DNA of 64,000 nucleotides, taken from contig CAMAZP010000006.1 in NCBI GenBank assembly GCA_945863605.1, positions 56,345 through 120,344 on the forward strand, given 5' to 3'. Both the position numbers and the translations under genes were made by a program. Source of the stretch: Chitinophaga pinensis (GTDB lineage Bacteria > Bacteroidota > Bacteroidia > Flavobacteriales_D > Crocinitomicaceae). Positions within the stretch are counted from its first letter, which is position 1, and the number at the start of each line of letters is the position of its first letter. Positions 28,416 through 37,700 of the stretch are shown in pieces. Below the pieces are notes generated by a model. That model was not told where the DNA came from and did no database searches. It saw nothing but the letters and a program-made list of their open reading frames with translations.

Positions 28416-28447
28416 AAAAGGGGAGTTTTACTAAAAACTCCCCTTTT
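28416..28447 (-). terminator. Hairpin after tuf
   Basis: A perfect 14-bp stem (AAAAGGGGAGTTTT with its complement, arms 28416-28429 and 28434-28447) and a 4-nt loop, ending in TTTTTA on the minus strand. It looks like a full terminator for tuf, yet only 3 bp separate it from the mature 5' end of tRNA-Trp and no promoter box lies between. tRNA-Trp and secE must be reached by read-through. Confidence 0.8.
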
Positions 28448-28468
28448 AAATTATTATATTAAACTTAA

Positions 28469-29656
28469 TTATCCAACAATTTCAGTAACCTGACCAGCAC
28501 CTACTGTTCTACCTCCTTCACGGATAGCGAAACGTAAGCCTTTGTCCATAGCTACTGGAACAATCAATTTAACATTAATTGTTACGTTATCACCTGGCAT
28601 AACCATTTCACGTCCATCTGTCAAAAGGATTTCACCTGTTACATCAGTTGTACGGAAATAGAATTGAGGACGATATTTATTGTGAAAAGGAGTATGACGT
28701 CCACCTTCTTCTTTTTTCAATACGTAGATCTCTGCTTTAAATTCTTGATGAGGTTTAACAGATCCTGGTTTACAAATAACCATTCCTCTTTTGATTTGAG
28801 TTTTTTCAATACCTCTCAATAATAAACCTACATTGTCACCTGCTTCACCACGATCTAGGATTTTACGGAACATCTCAACACCTGTTACAGTTGAAGTCAA
28901 TTTTAATTCTCCCATTCCTAGTATTTCAACTCCTTCTCCCGAGTTGATTACACCTGTTTCAATACGTCCTGTTGCTACTGTCCCACGACCTGTAATCGTG
29001 AAAACATCCTCAACTGGCATTAAAAAAGGTTTATCAACATCACGCGGAGGAAGTTCAATGTATGTATCAACAGCATCCATTAATTCTTCAACTGTTTTTA
29101 CCCATTTTTCCTCACCATTCAACGCTCCTAAAGCAGAACCTTGAATAACTGGAGCATTGTCACCATCATAGCTGTAGAATGAAAGTAATTCACGAACTTC
29201 CATTTCAACTAACTCTAATAACTCTTCATCATCAACCATGTCCACTTTATTCATGAAAACAACCAATCTTGGAACACCAACTTGTTTTCCTAAAAGGATG
29301 TGCTCACGTGTTTGTGGCATAGGTCCATCAGTTGCAGCAACAACTAAAATAGCACCATCCATTTGAGCAGCACCAGTAACCATATTCTTTACGTAATCCG
29401 CGTGACCTGGACAGTCAACGTGAGCGTAATGACGGTTAGCTGTTTCATACTCAATGTGAGAAGTGTTAATAGTAATACCACGTTCTTTTTCTTCAGGAGC
29501 ATTATCAATTGAAGAGAAGTCACGTACTTTTGCTAATCCTTTAGAAGCTAAAACGCTTGAGATTGCTGCTGTTAACGTAGTTTTACCGTGGTCAACGTGC
29601 CCGATAGTACCAATGTTAACATGCGGTTTGGAACGGTCAAAATTTTCCTTAGCCAT
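28469..29656 (-). CDS. tuf: Elongation factor Tu
   Basis: A 395-residue translation GTPase that brings aminoacyl-tRNA to the ribosome. All G motifs are intact: [10 protein letters not shown] (G1, about 18-27), RGITINTSH (G2), [12 protein letters not shown] (G3), [13 protein letters not shown] (G4) and SAL (G5). Domain 3 ends with [17 protein letters not shown]. It is preceded by four tRNA genes in the same order as the thrU-tyrU-glyT-thrT-tufB operon of E. coli and is followed by tRNA-Trp and secE. No second tuf copy is in this window. Confidence 0.98.
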   Translation of the reverse strand: MAKENFDRSKPHVNIGTIGHVDHGKTTLTAAISSVLASKGLAKVRDFSSIDNAPEEKERGITINTSHIEYETANRHYAHVDCPGHADYVKNMVTGAAQMDGAILVVAATDGPMPQTREHILLGKQVGVPRLVVFMNKVDMVDDEELLELVEMEVRELLSFYSYDGDNAPVIQGSALGALNGEEKWVKTVEELMDAVDTYIELPPRDVDKPFLMPVEDVFTITGRGTVATGRIETGVINSGEGVEILGMGELKLTSTVTGVEMFRKILDRGEAGDNVGLLLRGIEKTQIKRGMVICKPGSVKPHQEFKAEIYVLKKEEGGRHTPFHNKYRPQFYFRTTDVTGEILLTDGREMVMPGDNVTINVKLIVPVAMDKGLRFAIREGGRTVGAGQVTEIVG

Positions 29657-29741
29657 TTTTGTTATTTGTTACTTAGTTAATAATATACTTATTCTTATTT
29701 TATAATAAATCCGAAAACGGACATACTCCTAAACTATATTG

Positions 29742-29813
29742 AGCCAATGACGAGATTTGAACTCGTGGCCTCTTCCTTACCAAGGAAGCGCTCTACCCCT
29801 GAGCTACACCGGC
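29742..29813 (-). tRNA. tRNA-Thr (GGT)
   Basis: A 72-nt cloverleaf with acceptor GCCGGTG/CATTGGC, anticodon loop TTGGTAA (anticodon GGT), T-loop TTCAAAT and discriminator T. No CCA end is encoded. It is the fourth tRNA of the cluster and the one next to tuf. Confidence 0.95.
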
Positions 29814-29832
29814 GCTCAATCTTTTGAAAGTG

Positions 29833-29905
<73 letters not shown>

Positions 29906-29919
29906 TTATATACTTCCTG

Positions 29920-30001
29920 TGGGGGTGGATGGACTCGAACCAACGATACCTTACGGTGACAGATTTACAGTCTGCTGCAATAGCCACTATGCGACACCCC
30001 C
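29920..30001 (-). tRNA. tRNA-Tyr (GTA)
   Basis: An 82-nt class II tRNA with a long variable arm, acceptor GGGGGTG/CACCCCC, anticodon loop CTGTAAA (anticodon GTA), T-loop TTCGAGT and discriminator A, as expected for Tyr. Confidence 0.95.
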
Positions 30002-30011
30002 AACAATTCCG

Positions 30012-30085
30012 AGCCGATGGAGGGATTCGAACCCCCGACCAGCTGATTACAAATCAGCTGCTCTGGCCAACTGAGCTACATCGGC
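30012..30085 (-). tRNA. tRNA-Thr (TGT)
   Basis: A 74-nt cloverleaf with acceptor GCCGATG/CATCGGC, anticodon stem GCTGA/TCAGC with loop TTTGTAA (anticodon TGT), T-loop TTCGAAT and discriminator T. It is the first gene of the tRNA-tuf transcript. Confidence 0.95.
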
Positions 30086-30142
30086 GTTTGTTGTAATAAA
30101 ACTTTAAAAGAACGTATCCAAAAACGATTTTTTTTGGGAATG

Positions 30143-30172
30143 CAAATGTATGAATCTTTTTTTTATCTCAAA
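30143..30172 (-). promoter_or_regulatory. Promoter of the tRNA-tuf-secE-rpoBC array
   Basis: On the minus strand TTTG (30169-30172), an 18-nt spacer and TACATTTG (30143-30150) are a full match to the Bacteroidota -33/-7 consensus. The start site should be near 30138, about 53 nt upstream of the first mature tRNA. Confidence 0.75.
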
Positions 30173-30242
30173 GAACTTTTTTGAATTTATTTTATTTTTT
30201 TTTAAACAACACCCTTTATCGTATGCCACTCAAGAAATTATC

Positions 30243-30250
30243 TAATTTTG
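30243..30250 (+). promoter_or_regulatory. -7 promoter box of the GT4 glycosyltransferase gene
   Basis: TAATTTTG matches TAnnTTTG and ends 6 nt before the TTG start codon at 30257, predicting a start site within a few nt of the coding region. No clear -33 element is seen. Confidence 0.45.
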
Positions 30251-30256
30251 TGAATA

Positions 30257-31384
30257 TTGAAAATTAAAACAGCTATAGTGACCGTTTCTAACGATTTGGC
30301 GACAGACAATCGTGTCAATCGAACGTGTAACGTATTGAAAGAAAGTGGGTATTTTGTTGTGCTCGTTGGTCGAAAACGCAAGAATAGCATTCCACTAAAA
30401 TCAAAAAATCATAGATGTGTTCGCTTAAATCTACTGTTTGATAAAGGTCCTTTATTTTATGCGGAATTAAATTTTAGACTTTTCTTTTTTTTACTTTTTT
30501 CTAAGGTTGATCTCATTTTTTCGAATGATTTAGATACTTTACCTGCTGCTTTTTTAGCTCACAAACTCAAAAGAAAGTCAAAAATCGTTTATGATTCTCA
30601 CGAATTATTCACTGAAGCACCCGAATTAGAAGGACGATTTGTCAAAAAAATATGGGAGCGCATTGAAAAAATGATTTTCCCAAAGTTGGAGCATATCATT
30701 ACTGTTAATGATTCTATCGCTGAAATTTTTAAATCGAAATATCAAAAATCAATTATAGTGATTAGAAATGTTTCTGAAAAATTTGACTGGAACGAACTAA
30801 AATCGAAAATAGAATTAGGAATTCCTGAAGATAAAGAATTAATTATTGTTCAAGGTTCGGGACTAAATGTTGATCGAGGAATTGAAGAGGCTATTTTGGC
30901 GATGCAATTTATTGATAACGCTATTTTATTAATTGTGGGCGATGGTGATGTTATTCCACATGCAAAAAAATTAGTAAAAACACATCAATTGGAAACGAAA
31001 GTATTATTTTTCGGGAAGCGACCCTATAAAGAATTGATGCAATTTACGCGATATGCAAGTATCGGTCTTGCGTTAGATAAACCAAAATCTTTAAACTATC
31101 GCTTTGCACTTCCCAATAAACTATTTGACTACATTCAAGCTAACACCGCTGTAATTTGTTCCAATTTAATTGAAATACAAAAAATTGTAGAAAAATATGA
31201 AATTGGAATTTCAATTGAAACTATAAACCCAAAAGCAATTGCTGAAACAATAAACGGACTTTTAGAAAATAAAGAAAAACTAACAGCCTATCAAGAAAAC
31301 TGCAAACAAGCGGCAGAAGTGGAAAACTGGGAAAATGAAAAAGTAAAATTAAAAGTGCTTATAAAACAAGTAGTTGCGAACTAA
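30257..31384 (+). CDS. Family 4-type glycosyltransferase
   Basis: A 375-residue GT-B glycosyltransferase, probably soluble or membrane-associated, acting in polysaccharide or glycolipid synthesis. The N-terminal half begins KTAIVTVSNDLATDNRVNRT, the common opening of Bacteroidota GT4 enzymes, and includes IFSNDLDTLPAAFLA and YDSHELFTEAPEL. The donor-binding half has IVQGSGLNVDRGIEEAI (about 194-210) and LPNKLFDYIQANTAVICS (about 285-302), the usual E-x7-E region being replaced by a similar PNKLFDYI motif. The TTG start is taken because it lies at the edge of the conserved opening; an in-frame GTG at 30278 would remove it. Acceptor and donor are unknown. Confidence 0.78.
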   Translation: MKIKTAIVTVSNDLATDNRVNRTCNVLKESGYFVVLVGRKRKNSIPLKSKNHRCVRLNLLFDKGPLFYAELNFRLFFFLLFSKVDLIFSNDLDTLPAAFLAHKLKRKSKIVYDSHELFTEAPELEGRFVKKIWERIEKMIFPKLEHIITVNDSIAEIFKSKYQKSIIVIRNVSEKFDWNELKSKIELGIPEDKELIIVQGSGLNVDRGIEEAILAMQFIDNAILLIVGDGDVIPHAKKLVKTHQLETKVLFFGKRPYKELMQFTRYASIGLALDKPKSLNYRFALPNKLFDYIQANTAVICSNLIEIQKIVEKYEIGISIETINPKAIAETINGLLENKEKLTAYQENCKQAAEVENWENEKVKLKVLIKQVVAN

Positions 31385-31401
31385 AAAAATTGCGAACATA
31401 G

Positions 31402-31533
31402 ATTCTGGTGTTGCTAATTTCAAAAGAAGTAAATAGCTTTCAACTGAATGTCGAAGATGGAATTTATTTTGTGAATGTTACTGAATTGGAGGCGAATCAA
31501 ACTTTAGTGATGAAATTGGTTGTGCGGAAATAA
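31402..31533 (+). pseudogene. Remnant of a T9SS C-terminal sorting domain
   Basis: A 43-codon open stretch with no start codon in context, closed by TAA. Its translation contains SFQLNVEDGIYFVNV and ends TLVMKLVVRK, the end of a type A T9SS sorting domain (GxYxV motif, then a basic K-V-V-R-K end). The preceding codon in frame is a stop (TAG at 31399), and no cargo domain remains. It appears to be the tail of a lost secreted-protein gene, next to palindromic repeats that may have helped the deletion. Confidence 0.6.
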
Positions 31534-31580
31534 TTGTTGGTTATATTATTAATTATTGGTTACATTCGTAATTATTGGTC

Positions 31581-31687
31581 ACCCCTCTTAATCTCCCCTC
31601 AAGGGGAGAAATAGATTTCAACTCAAAACAATAAATTCTTACGAAGTGAGATTAAAACTTCCTCCTTTGAGGGAGGACTGAGGAAGG
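31581..31687. repeat. Pair of inverted REP-like palindromic elements
   Basis: Two short palindromes in opposite orientation: TCTCCCC-TCAA-GGGGAGA at 31592-31609, and CCTCC-TTTGAG-GGAGG at 31661-31676 with outer arms CTTCCT/AGGAAG. Each is flanked by a related pyrimidine-rich tail (CCCCTCTTAA and the complement of GACTGAGGAAGG). The pair looks like a REP-type intergenic repeat. It lies between the sorting-domain remnant and a convergent glycosyltransferase gene. Confidence 0.5.
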
Positions 31688-31705
31688 TTACTCAAAACCT
31701 CAACT

Positions 31706-32599
31706 CTACTTTCTTAACTTGCCAAACTGAATCAACTTATACAAATCAAACATCCGCAAAGTAAAAAATCCTTTTTTCAAGCAATAAGTGAGTAGTGGCA
31801 ATGAAATTACTGAAATTGAAAGTGAGAAATTCAAAATTGGATTCTTTTTGATTCGTTGGTAAGCAACCACTAATTTTATATTTTGCGTGAATTGCTCGTT
31901 GTGGTTTACGATTTCTAAAACTTGTAACAGACTTTTTAAGCCTTCGTTGGTTTTAGCTAAGAAAGTAGCGTTATCGTCCAAATTTTTATTCAAAACTGGA
32001 TTTTCTAGGTGATGAATGGTAATCTTACTTTGAGCTAATTCAAAACCAAACAAAGTGTCTTCGTGGCCATAACCCAAAAGTGTTTCATTGAATTTTACTT
32101 TTTCAAATACCGTTTTTCGGATAAGGAAGTTATTGGTTTTAAACCCTAAGCTTGGATTTTTTAAACGTTCTTCAATTGATTTACTTTCTCGAACGATGCT
32201 ATATTTCCAACGTAGAAAATGTTTTCTATCAGGTTTGTTTTTTTGGTAAACACTTGCACCACAAAGCACTTTTGTTTCATTAGAATTGATATATTGAATG
32301 TAATCTGACAAAAAAGTGGGAGAAATCACTTCCGAATCACCATCAATAAACAACAAAAAAGGTTGAAACGCAAATTCCAAAAATTGATTTCGAATAGACG
32401 CTCTGCCTTTGTTTTGTTGATTTTCTATGTGAATAACTTTGGTTGAAAAAACAGCGTTTAATTTCTTAATTGCTGGAATTGAACCATCATCAATTACAAT
32501 TATTTCAATCGTTTCTTTTATTTTTTTTGACTGCTCATAAAGTGCTTCAACCAATGCACAAACATCCGAGTTGTAAACAGGAATACAAACAGTTATCAT
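31706..32599 (-). CDS. Family 2 glycosyltransferase
   Basis: A 297-residue GT-A glycosyltransferase. It begins ITVCIPVYNSDVCALVEAL, has IEIIVIDDGS (about 31-40, nucleotide-sugar Asp residues), NKGRASIRNQ and the DXD-like motif FIDGDSEV (about 84-91). Residues near 180 (LLGYGHEDTLFGFEL) give the ED motif of the catalytic base. The C-terminal part from about 255 has a hydrophobic stretch (ILNFSLSISVISLPLLTYCL) that could touch the membrane. It is 18 bp downstream of the DUF3467 gene and ends facing the GT4 gene. Substrates are unknown. Confidence 0.8.
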   Translation of the reverse strand: MITVCIPVYNSDVCALVEALYEQSKKIKETIEIIVIDDGSIPAIKKLNAVFSTKVIHIENQQNKGRASIRNQFLEFAFQPFLLFIDGDSEVISPTFLSDYIQYINSNETKVLCGASVYQKNKPDRKHFLRWKYSIVRESKSIEERLKNPSLGFKTNNFLIRKTVFEKVKFNETLLGYGHEDTLFGFELAQSKITIHHLENPVLNKNLDDNATFLAKTNEGLKSLLQVLEIVNHNEQFTQNIKLVVAYQRIKKNPILNFSLSISVISLPLLTYCLKKGFFTLRMFDLYKLIQFGKLRK

Positions 32600-32617
32600 T
32601 CTCAGTAAACTGAAAAA

Positions 32618-32923
32618 TTAAGCCATTGTACTTGGAGTACCAAAATTCATTGGTGGAATTCCAGCTTGTGGATCATCAATGTGTCCAAAAGTTTGCTCGT
32701 ATTTTTGAATATTATCTGTTAACGCTTGCAAGAAACGCTTTGCATTTTGTGGTGTCATCAATACTCTTGAACGAACTTTTCCTTTAGGCATTCCAGGCAT
32801 AACTTGAATAAAATCACACACAACCTCAGCAGGAGAATGCGTAATTATTGCAAGATTTGAGTATACTCCTAAAGCAATTTCTTCAGAAAGTTCGATGTTC
32901 ATTTGGTTTTCTTCGTTTTCCAT
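32618..32923 (-). CDS. DUF3467 family protein
   Basis: A 101-residue acidic cytoplasmic protein. The central part (about 9-80) matches the DUF3467 pattern: EIALGVYSNLAIITHSPAE, VCDFIQVMPGMPKGKVRSRV and TPQNAKRFLQALTDNIQKYE. The family is widespread in Bacteroidota and other phyla; its function is not known. The C-terminus is short and Pro/Gly-rich. It lies 12 bp after the saccharopine dehydrogenase-like gene and 18 bp before the GT2 gene, so the three probably share a transcript. Confidence 0.85.
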   Translation of the reverse strand: MENEENQMNIELSEEIALGVYSNLAIITHSPAEVVCDFIQVMPGMPKGKVRSRVLMTPQNAKRFLQALTDNIQKYEQTFGHIDDPQAGIPPMNFGTPSTMA

Positions 32924-32935
32924 TCTATTTTGTTT

Positions 32936-34273
32936 TTATAGTTCAAATTCTTGTTCTTCAAAGCGAATATTAAATTGTTCCAACTCTTCTAAAATTGGTT
33001 CATAAATCGCTGCGTGAATAGGTAAAGTTACTCCTTTTTCGAGTAAATCACCTTTCAAAATCATTTTAGCTGCAATCGCAACCGGTAAACCTACTGTGTT
33101 CGACATAGAAGTGTAGGTTTGATCCTCCCCTATGTTTATCATTGAGGAAATAACTTTGTGATGTTTAGTGTTGAGTTCATATTCAAATTCATGATACATC
33201 ACCAACATATCTTTATCTCCTTCTTCTAATTTCCATTTTTCTGCCAACAATTTCTCTAATAATTGCGCTGGACTTGCATTTTCGAAACCAAAACTTTCAT
33301 CTTTTTCAAAAATCCCGATAGATTCAAACAAAGGATATAAATTCATCCGATCTTCACGTAGAAACAATTTCAGCTTATCTTCAACGGTTAAATCTCGGTT
33401 GTATGGTAAAAATGCATTGATGAATGAGCGTGGAGTTAATTCCTCCGAATTTGCCATTTTGTAAGAATCATCAGTCATCCCTAACTCAATAAATACATCC
33501 CAACCTTGACAGTAATTCGGTCTACGCAAGGTTCCTCTGTAAATTGTGGGGATATCTTCAATACCATACGTTTTTCTGTAGGATAAAGAATCACGGTTTG
33601 CATATCCATCAAATTCGCCATACGTTCCAATTGAAAAACGCTCTGTTCTGCTAAACAAACGATTGTAAGGAATGTATTTGTATTCGTCATTTTGTTTGAA
33701 ACAAGCTGCTCCACCTTGCCCAGCTAAAATCACGTTTCTTGGGTTCCATGTAAATTTATAATGCCAAGGATTGTTGTCACTTTCCGGTGCAATCAAGCCG
33801 CCACAAAAAGATTTAAAACTCGTTAGTTTACCACCTCTATTTTGAATTGAATGAATTATTTTCATCGCACTCATATGATCGATTCCAGGATCTACCCCGA
33901 TTTCGTTCATTATAACAATTCCAGCATCTTTCGCTTCTTCATTCAAAGCTCTCATTTCTGGAGAAATATATGAAGGTGTGATTAAATCCACTCGTAAATC
34001 AATACAGTCTTTCGCAACTTCGACATGAAAACGAGCTGGCAACATAGAGATCACTAAGTCTGAATGGCCAATTGCAGGTCTTCTTTCATGGGGATTTAAA
34101 GCATTAAAAGCTAATGCTTCAGCATTGGGATGATTGTTTATTTTACGCTTAACTAACATGATATCTTGGTCGACGATTTTCAAATGCCAATGATTTTCTT
34201 GAGCGAGATTCAACAAATATCTAATCATTGAAGAAGCAGATAAACCTGCACCGAGAATAAGGATTTTTTTCAT
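32936..34273 (-). CDS. Saccharopine dehydrogenase-like protein
   Basis: A 445-residue NAD(P)-dependent oxidoreductase. The start at 34273 (MKKILILGAGLSASSMIRYL) places the dinucleotide-binding GAGLSASS motif right at the N-terminus; an ATG 11 codons upstream is possible. Middle motifs include SMLPARFHVEVAKDCID, EIGVDPGIDHMSAMKI and FCGGLIAPESDNNPWHYKFTWNPRNVI, as in saccharopine dehydrogenase C-terminal domains. Near the end, NTVGLPVAIAAKMIL agrees with the family. The enzyme may act in lysine breakdown through saccharopine, but homologues with other substrates exist and no lysine pathway partner is adjacent. Confidence 0.85.
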   Translation of the reverse strand: MKKILILGAGLSASSMIRYLLNLAQENHWHLKIVDQDIMLVKRKINNHPNAEALAFNALNPHERRPAIGHSDLVISMLPARFHVEVAKDCIDLRVDLITPSYISPEMRALNEEAKDAGIVIMNEIGVDPGIDHMSAMKIIHSIQNRGGKLTSFKSFCGGLIAPESDNNPWHYKFTWNPRNVILAGQGGAACFKQNDEYKYIPYNRLFSRTERFSIGTYGEFDGYANRDSLSYRKTYGIEDIPTIYRGTLRRPNYCQGWDVFIELGMTDDSYKMANSEELTPRSFINAFLPYNRDLTVEDKLKLFLREDRMNLYPLFESIGIFEKDESFGFENASPAQLLEKLLAEKWKLEEGDKDMLVMYHEFEYELNTKHHKVISSMINIGEDQTYTSMSNTVGLPVAIAAKMILKGDLLEKGVTLPIHAAIYEPILEELEQFNIRFEEQEFEL

Positions 34274-34328
34274 TTCCACAGTTTTTTCTTTTAGGAATTT
34301 AAGCATTTAGACAGCTAAAAATCCGCGC

Positions 34329-34336
34329 CAAAAGTA
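34329..34336 (-). promoter_or_regulatory. Possible -7 box of the saccharopine dehydrogenase-like gene
   Basis: On the minus strand this reads TACTTTTG, matching TAnnTTTG, about 55 bp upstream of the chosen start codon. No -33 element is evident. Confidence 0.35.
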
Positions 34337-34505
34337 ACTAATTTATTTCTCTCGTTTGAAAAGGAATTGGAGAATAGATAAAAAACAAGTAAATAAAAAA
34401 ACAATTGGTCACATTCAAAAAGTAAGAAGAACAAAATTGGCTTAAAAACGTTTTTTATACAATGATTTTTTAGACTATAAAAAAGATTCAAAAATAAGTA
34501 TAGCT

Positions 34506-34620
34506 AAAGATTCCTCCATCCTGTCGGAATGACTTTGGTGGGTAAAACTTGTCGAAAATGCGTTGCATTTTCGCTGGTTATTACTACTATTAGTCATTCC
34601 GAATAAAATGAGGAATCTTT
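34506..34620. repeat. 115-bp inverted-repeat element with inner hairpin
   Basis: Terminal inverted repeats are AAAGATTCCTC at 34506-34516 with its complement at 34610-34620, and CGGAATGACT at 34525-34534 with its complement at 34592-34601. Inside is a perfect hairpin, CGAAAATGC at 34553-34561 and GCATTTTCG at 34565-34573. No coding capacity. It resembles a MITE or REP-type intergenic repeat. It lies in the 467-bp gap between the divergent saccharopine dehydrogenase-like gene and ccsBA; nothing else but two promoter boxes was seen there. Confidence 0.7.
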
Positions 34621-34725
34621 TACTTTGACGAAAAAATTGATTTAGTTTAGGATGCCATAAATAAATCTAATGAAACTCAAATTACTATTACTATTAAAAA
34701 TGTGTTATTGATAGTAGGTATTGAT

Positions 34726-34733
34726 TAATTTTG
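34726..34733 (+). promoter_or_regulatory. -7 promoter box of ccsBA
   Basis: TAATTTTG matches TAnnTTTG and ends 7 nt before the ATG at 34741. A TTG at 34708-34710 is a possible -33 element at a short 15-nt spacing. Confidence 0.5.
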
Positions 34734-34740
34734 CACCCGC

Positions 34741-37700
34741 ATGAAACAAACTTTATTACAAAAAATAGTTGACATTTTTTTCTCAATGAAAAGTATGTCT
34801 TTAGCCCTGATTTTATTCCTTGTAGGTATTGGTGCCGCAACATTTATAGAATCAATTTATGGCATTCAAAGTGCTAAAATTATTATTTACAATGCAACGT
34901 GGTTTGAACTTTTACTTTTATATTTAACACTTACTTTAGTTGTTAACATATTCAAATACAAGATGTTTGCGCGTGAAAAAATCGCTGTGTTAACCTTCCA
35001 CCTTTCATTTATAATCATACTTATTGGAGCAGGTGTAACACGTTATATAAGTTTTGAAGGCTTAATGATCATCAACGAAGGAACAAGTTCTGACTTTATT
35101 TTTACTTCAGACCCGTATTTGCTAGTTTATTTGGAAAATCCAAAATCGAAATCCACTAAAATTGATGTTTCAAAAAAATACTTTTCGGTGATTACTGATA
35201 ATTTCTTTAAAAATGAAGTTGTAATCGATAACAAAAATTTCAGCTTCGAATATGTCAATTTTCAAACTAAAATGAAAGATACTTTTGTTATCAATAAGCG
35301 ATTTAAAACTAGCGCTTTGGAGTTGGTTACTGATGGAATGCGATCGAATTTCTTGTGTGAAAATGAAGTATTTATGGTTGGGAACATTCCTTTATCTTTC
35401 AATAAAACACTTGCAACCCCTGGAATAGAAGCACGAACATTCGGAGATTCAGTTCAAATTAGAACAATGTTGCCTGTTCGTTATTTACCAATGACAGAAA
35501 TGCAAAAGGCACGACAGTCTGGCCTAGAAGTTTCTGACTCATTGTACAAAGAAGTGAGACCAAACACATGGGAAACATTCAAAACTAAAACACTTTATCA
35601 GGTTGGAAATCAACAATTTGTTTTCAAACAAAAAATTAAAAACGCAAATAAAATATTAGTATCAACTGGAAAGAAAAATGAAGGTTCAGACTATTTGACA
35701 GTAAAGGTAAGCGATGGAAAAAGTTCAAAAATCGTTCGATTAGAAGGTGGAATGGGTACAATTCCTACTCCTGTTCGTTTTGATATGAATGGGATTATTT
35801 GCCAACTTGAGTATGGTTCAATTAGAAAACCAATGCCGTTTAAAGTTGCCTGTCGTGATTTTAGATTAGATAAATATCCAGGTTCAGAATCACCGTCTTC
35901 TTTTGAAAGTGATTTAACAATTCTCGATGAAGAAATGAAATACAAACGCAATCAAACAGTATTTATGAATAATGTAATGGATTATCGAGGATATCGCTTT
36001 TTTCAATCCAGTTATAACTTAGACGATCCATCTACACCTGAAAATGAAGAAGGAACTAAATTGAGTGTCAATCACGATTGGTGGGGGACAAACATTACTT
36101 ATCTAGGTTATTTACTAATGGCAATTGCAATGATTTTATCGCTTTTCGCTCCAGTTGGACGTTTCCAGTTTTTGAATGAAAGATTGGCGATTTTAAAGGA
36201 AAAAAGAAAAGAATTAATGATTATTTTTGTTTTGCTTAGTTCAAGTTTTGCAGCTAATGCGCAACATGATGAACACGACGGACACGATCACAGTGGACAT
36301 GATCACTCTACGCAAGAACAAACTATTGAACCAAAAAATACTGCTCATAAAAATCACCCTTCAAAAGGAATTTATCGAGTAGTTTCTGAAGAACATTCGG
36401 AAGAATTAGCCTCACTATTAGTATTGGATTATGATGGGCGTGTGGTTCCCTTTCATACATTGTGCGACCAATTACTTCGCAAAATATACCGCGACAACAA
36501 ATACAAAAATTACAACGCAGTGCAAACAATTTTAAGTATGCACATGTATCCACAATATTGGATGGAGGAGAAAATTGTTCAAGTTCCGAGTGTATTGAGA
36601 GAGCCTTTGAAATTGAAAGATTATGCATCAGCAAGTGAATTATTGGGTGCAGAAGGAAATTTTAAATGGTTGGCAGAATATGAAAAATCGCATCAAAAAT
36701 TAGAGTCAAAACGCTCTGAATTCGATAAAAAACTCATTAAATTGAACGAAAAATTTGAAGTAATTCAACAAATATTTATGTGGCAGTACATGCGATTGAT
36801 TCCTAAAAAACAAGACCCAAATAATCAATGGTATGTTCCAATGAGTTCTGAATTACTGGAAAAAGACACAAGCGCTTCACTGCAAGTTTTTAAATATCTT
36901 AATGCAATTGATCAAGCTGCGAAAAATAAAAATTATAAAGAAGCGAGTACTCTTCTGAAGTCGATTAAAGAAATGCAAAGATCAGTCGGTGAAAAAGTTG
37001 TACCTTCTGAAAGATTGGTGAAAATTGAAATCAGCTACAACAAAATGCAGATTTTCAAAAATTCATACAAAATGTATGGTTTAATTGGTTTGTTAATGTT
37101 GATTTTATTTTTTATTCGTGTCTTTACTAATCCAAATTCCAAATCAAATTCAACCATAGAAAAAATTCGAAAATTCTTTGTTTTTACATTAATTGTTACT
37201 TTTGTTTACCATGGTGTTGGTCTTGGTTTTCGTTGGGCAATTTCTGGACATGCACCATGGAGTAATGGTTACGAAGCAATTATTTTTATCTCCTGGGTTA
37301 CTATGATTGCAGGGTTTTTATTCTCTAGGAAAAATGCTGTAGTTATTGCAGGAACAGCAATTTTAGCGTCTTTGATGATTTTTGTTTCTGAAATGAATTT
37401 ATTGGATCCAGAAATCACTCCTCTAGTTCCTGTATTAAAGTCATATTGGTTAATGATTCACGTTGCCATTATCACTGGAAGTTACGGATTTCTTGGTTTA
37501 GCTTGTATATTAGGGTTATTCAACCTTGTACTTTACACCTTCCGAACAAGAAGTAAAGGTGAAATTATCACCATAAATATTAATGAGTTAACTTATGTCT
37601 CAGAAATGACAATGACCATAGGTTTGTTTATGCTCACCATTGGTACTTTCTTAGGTGGAATTTGGGCAAATGAATCGTGGGGACGTTATTGGGGTTGGGA

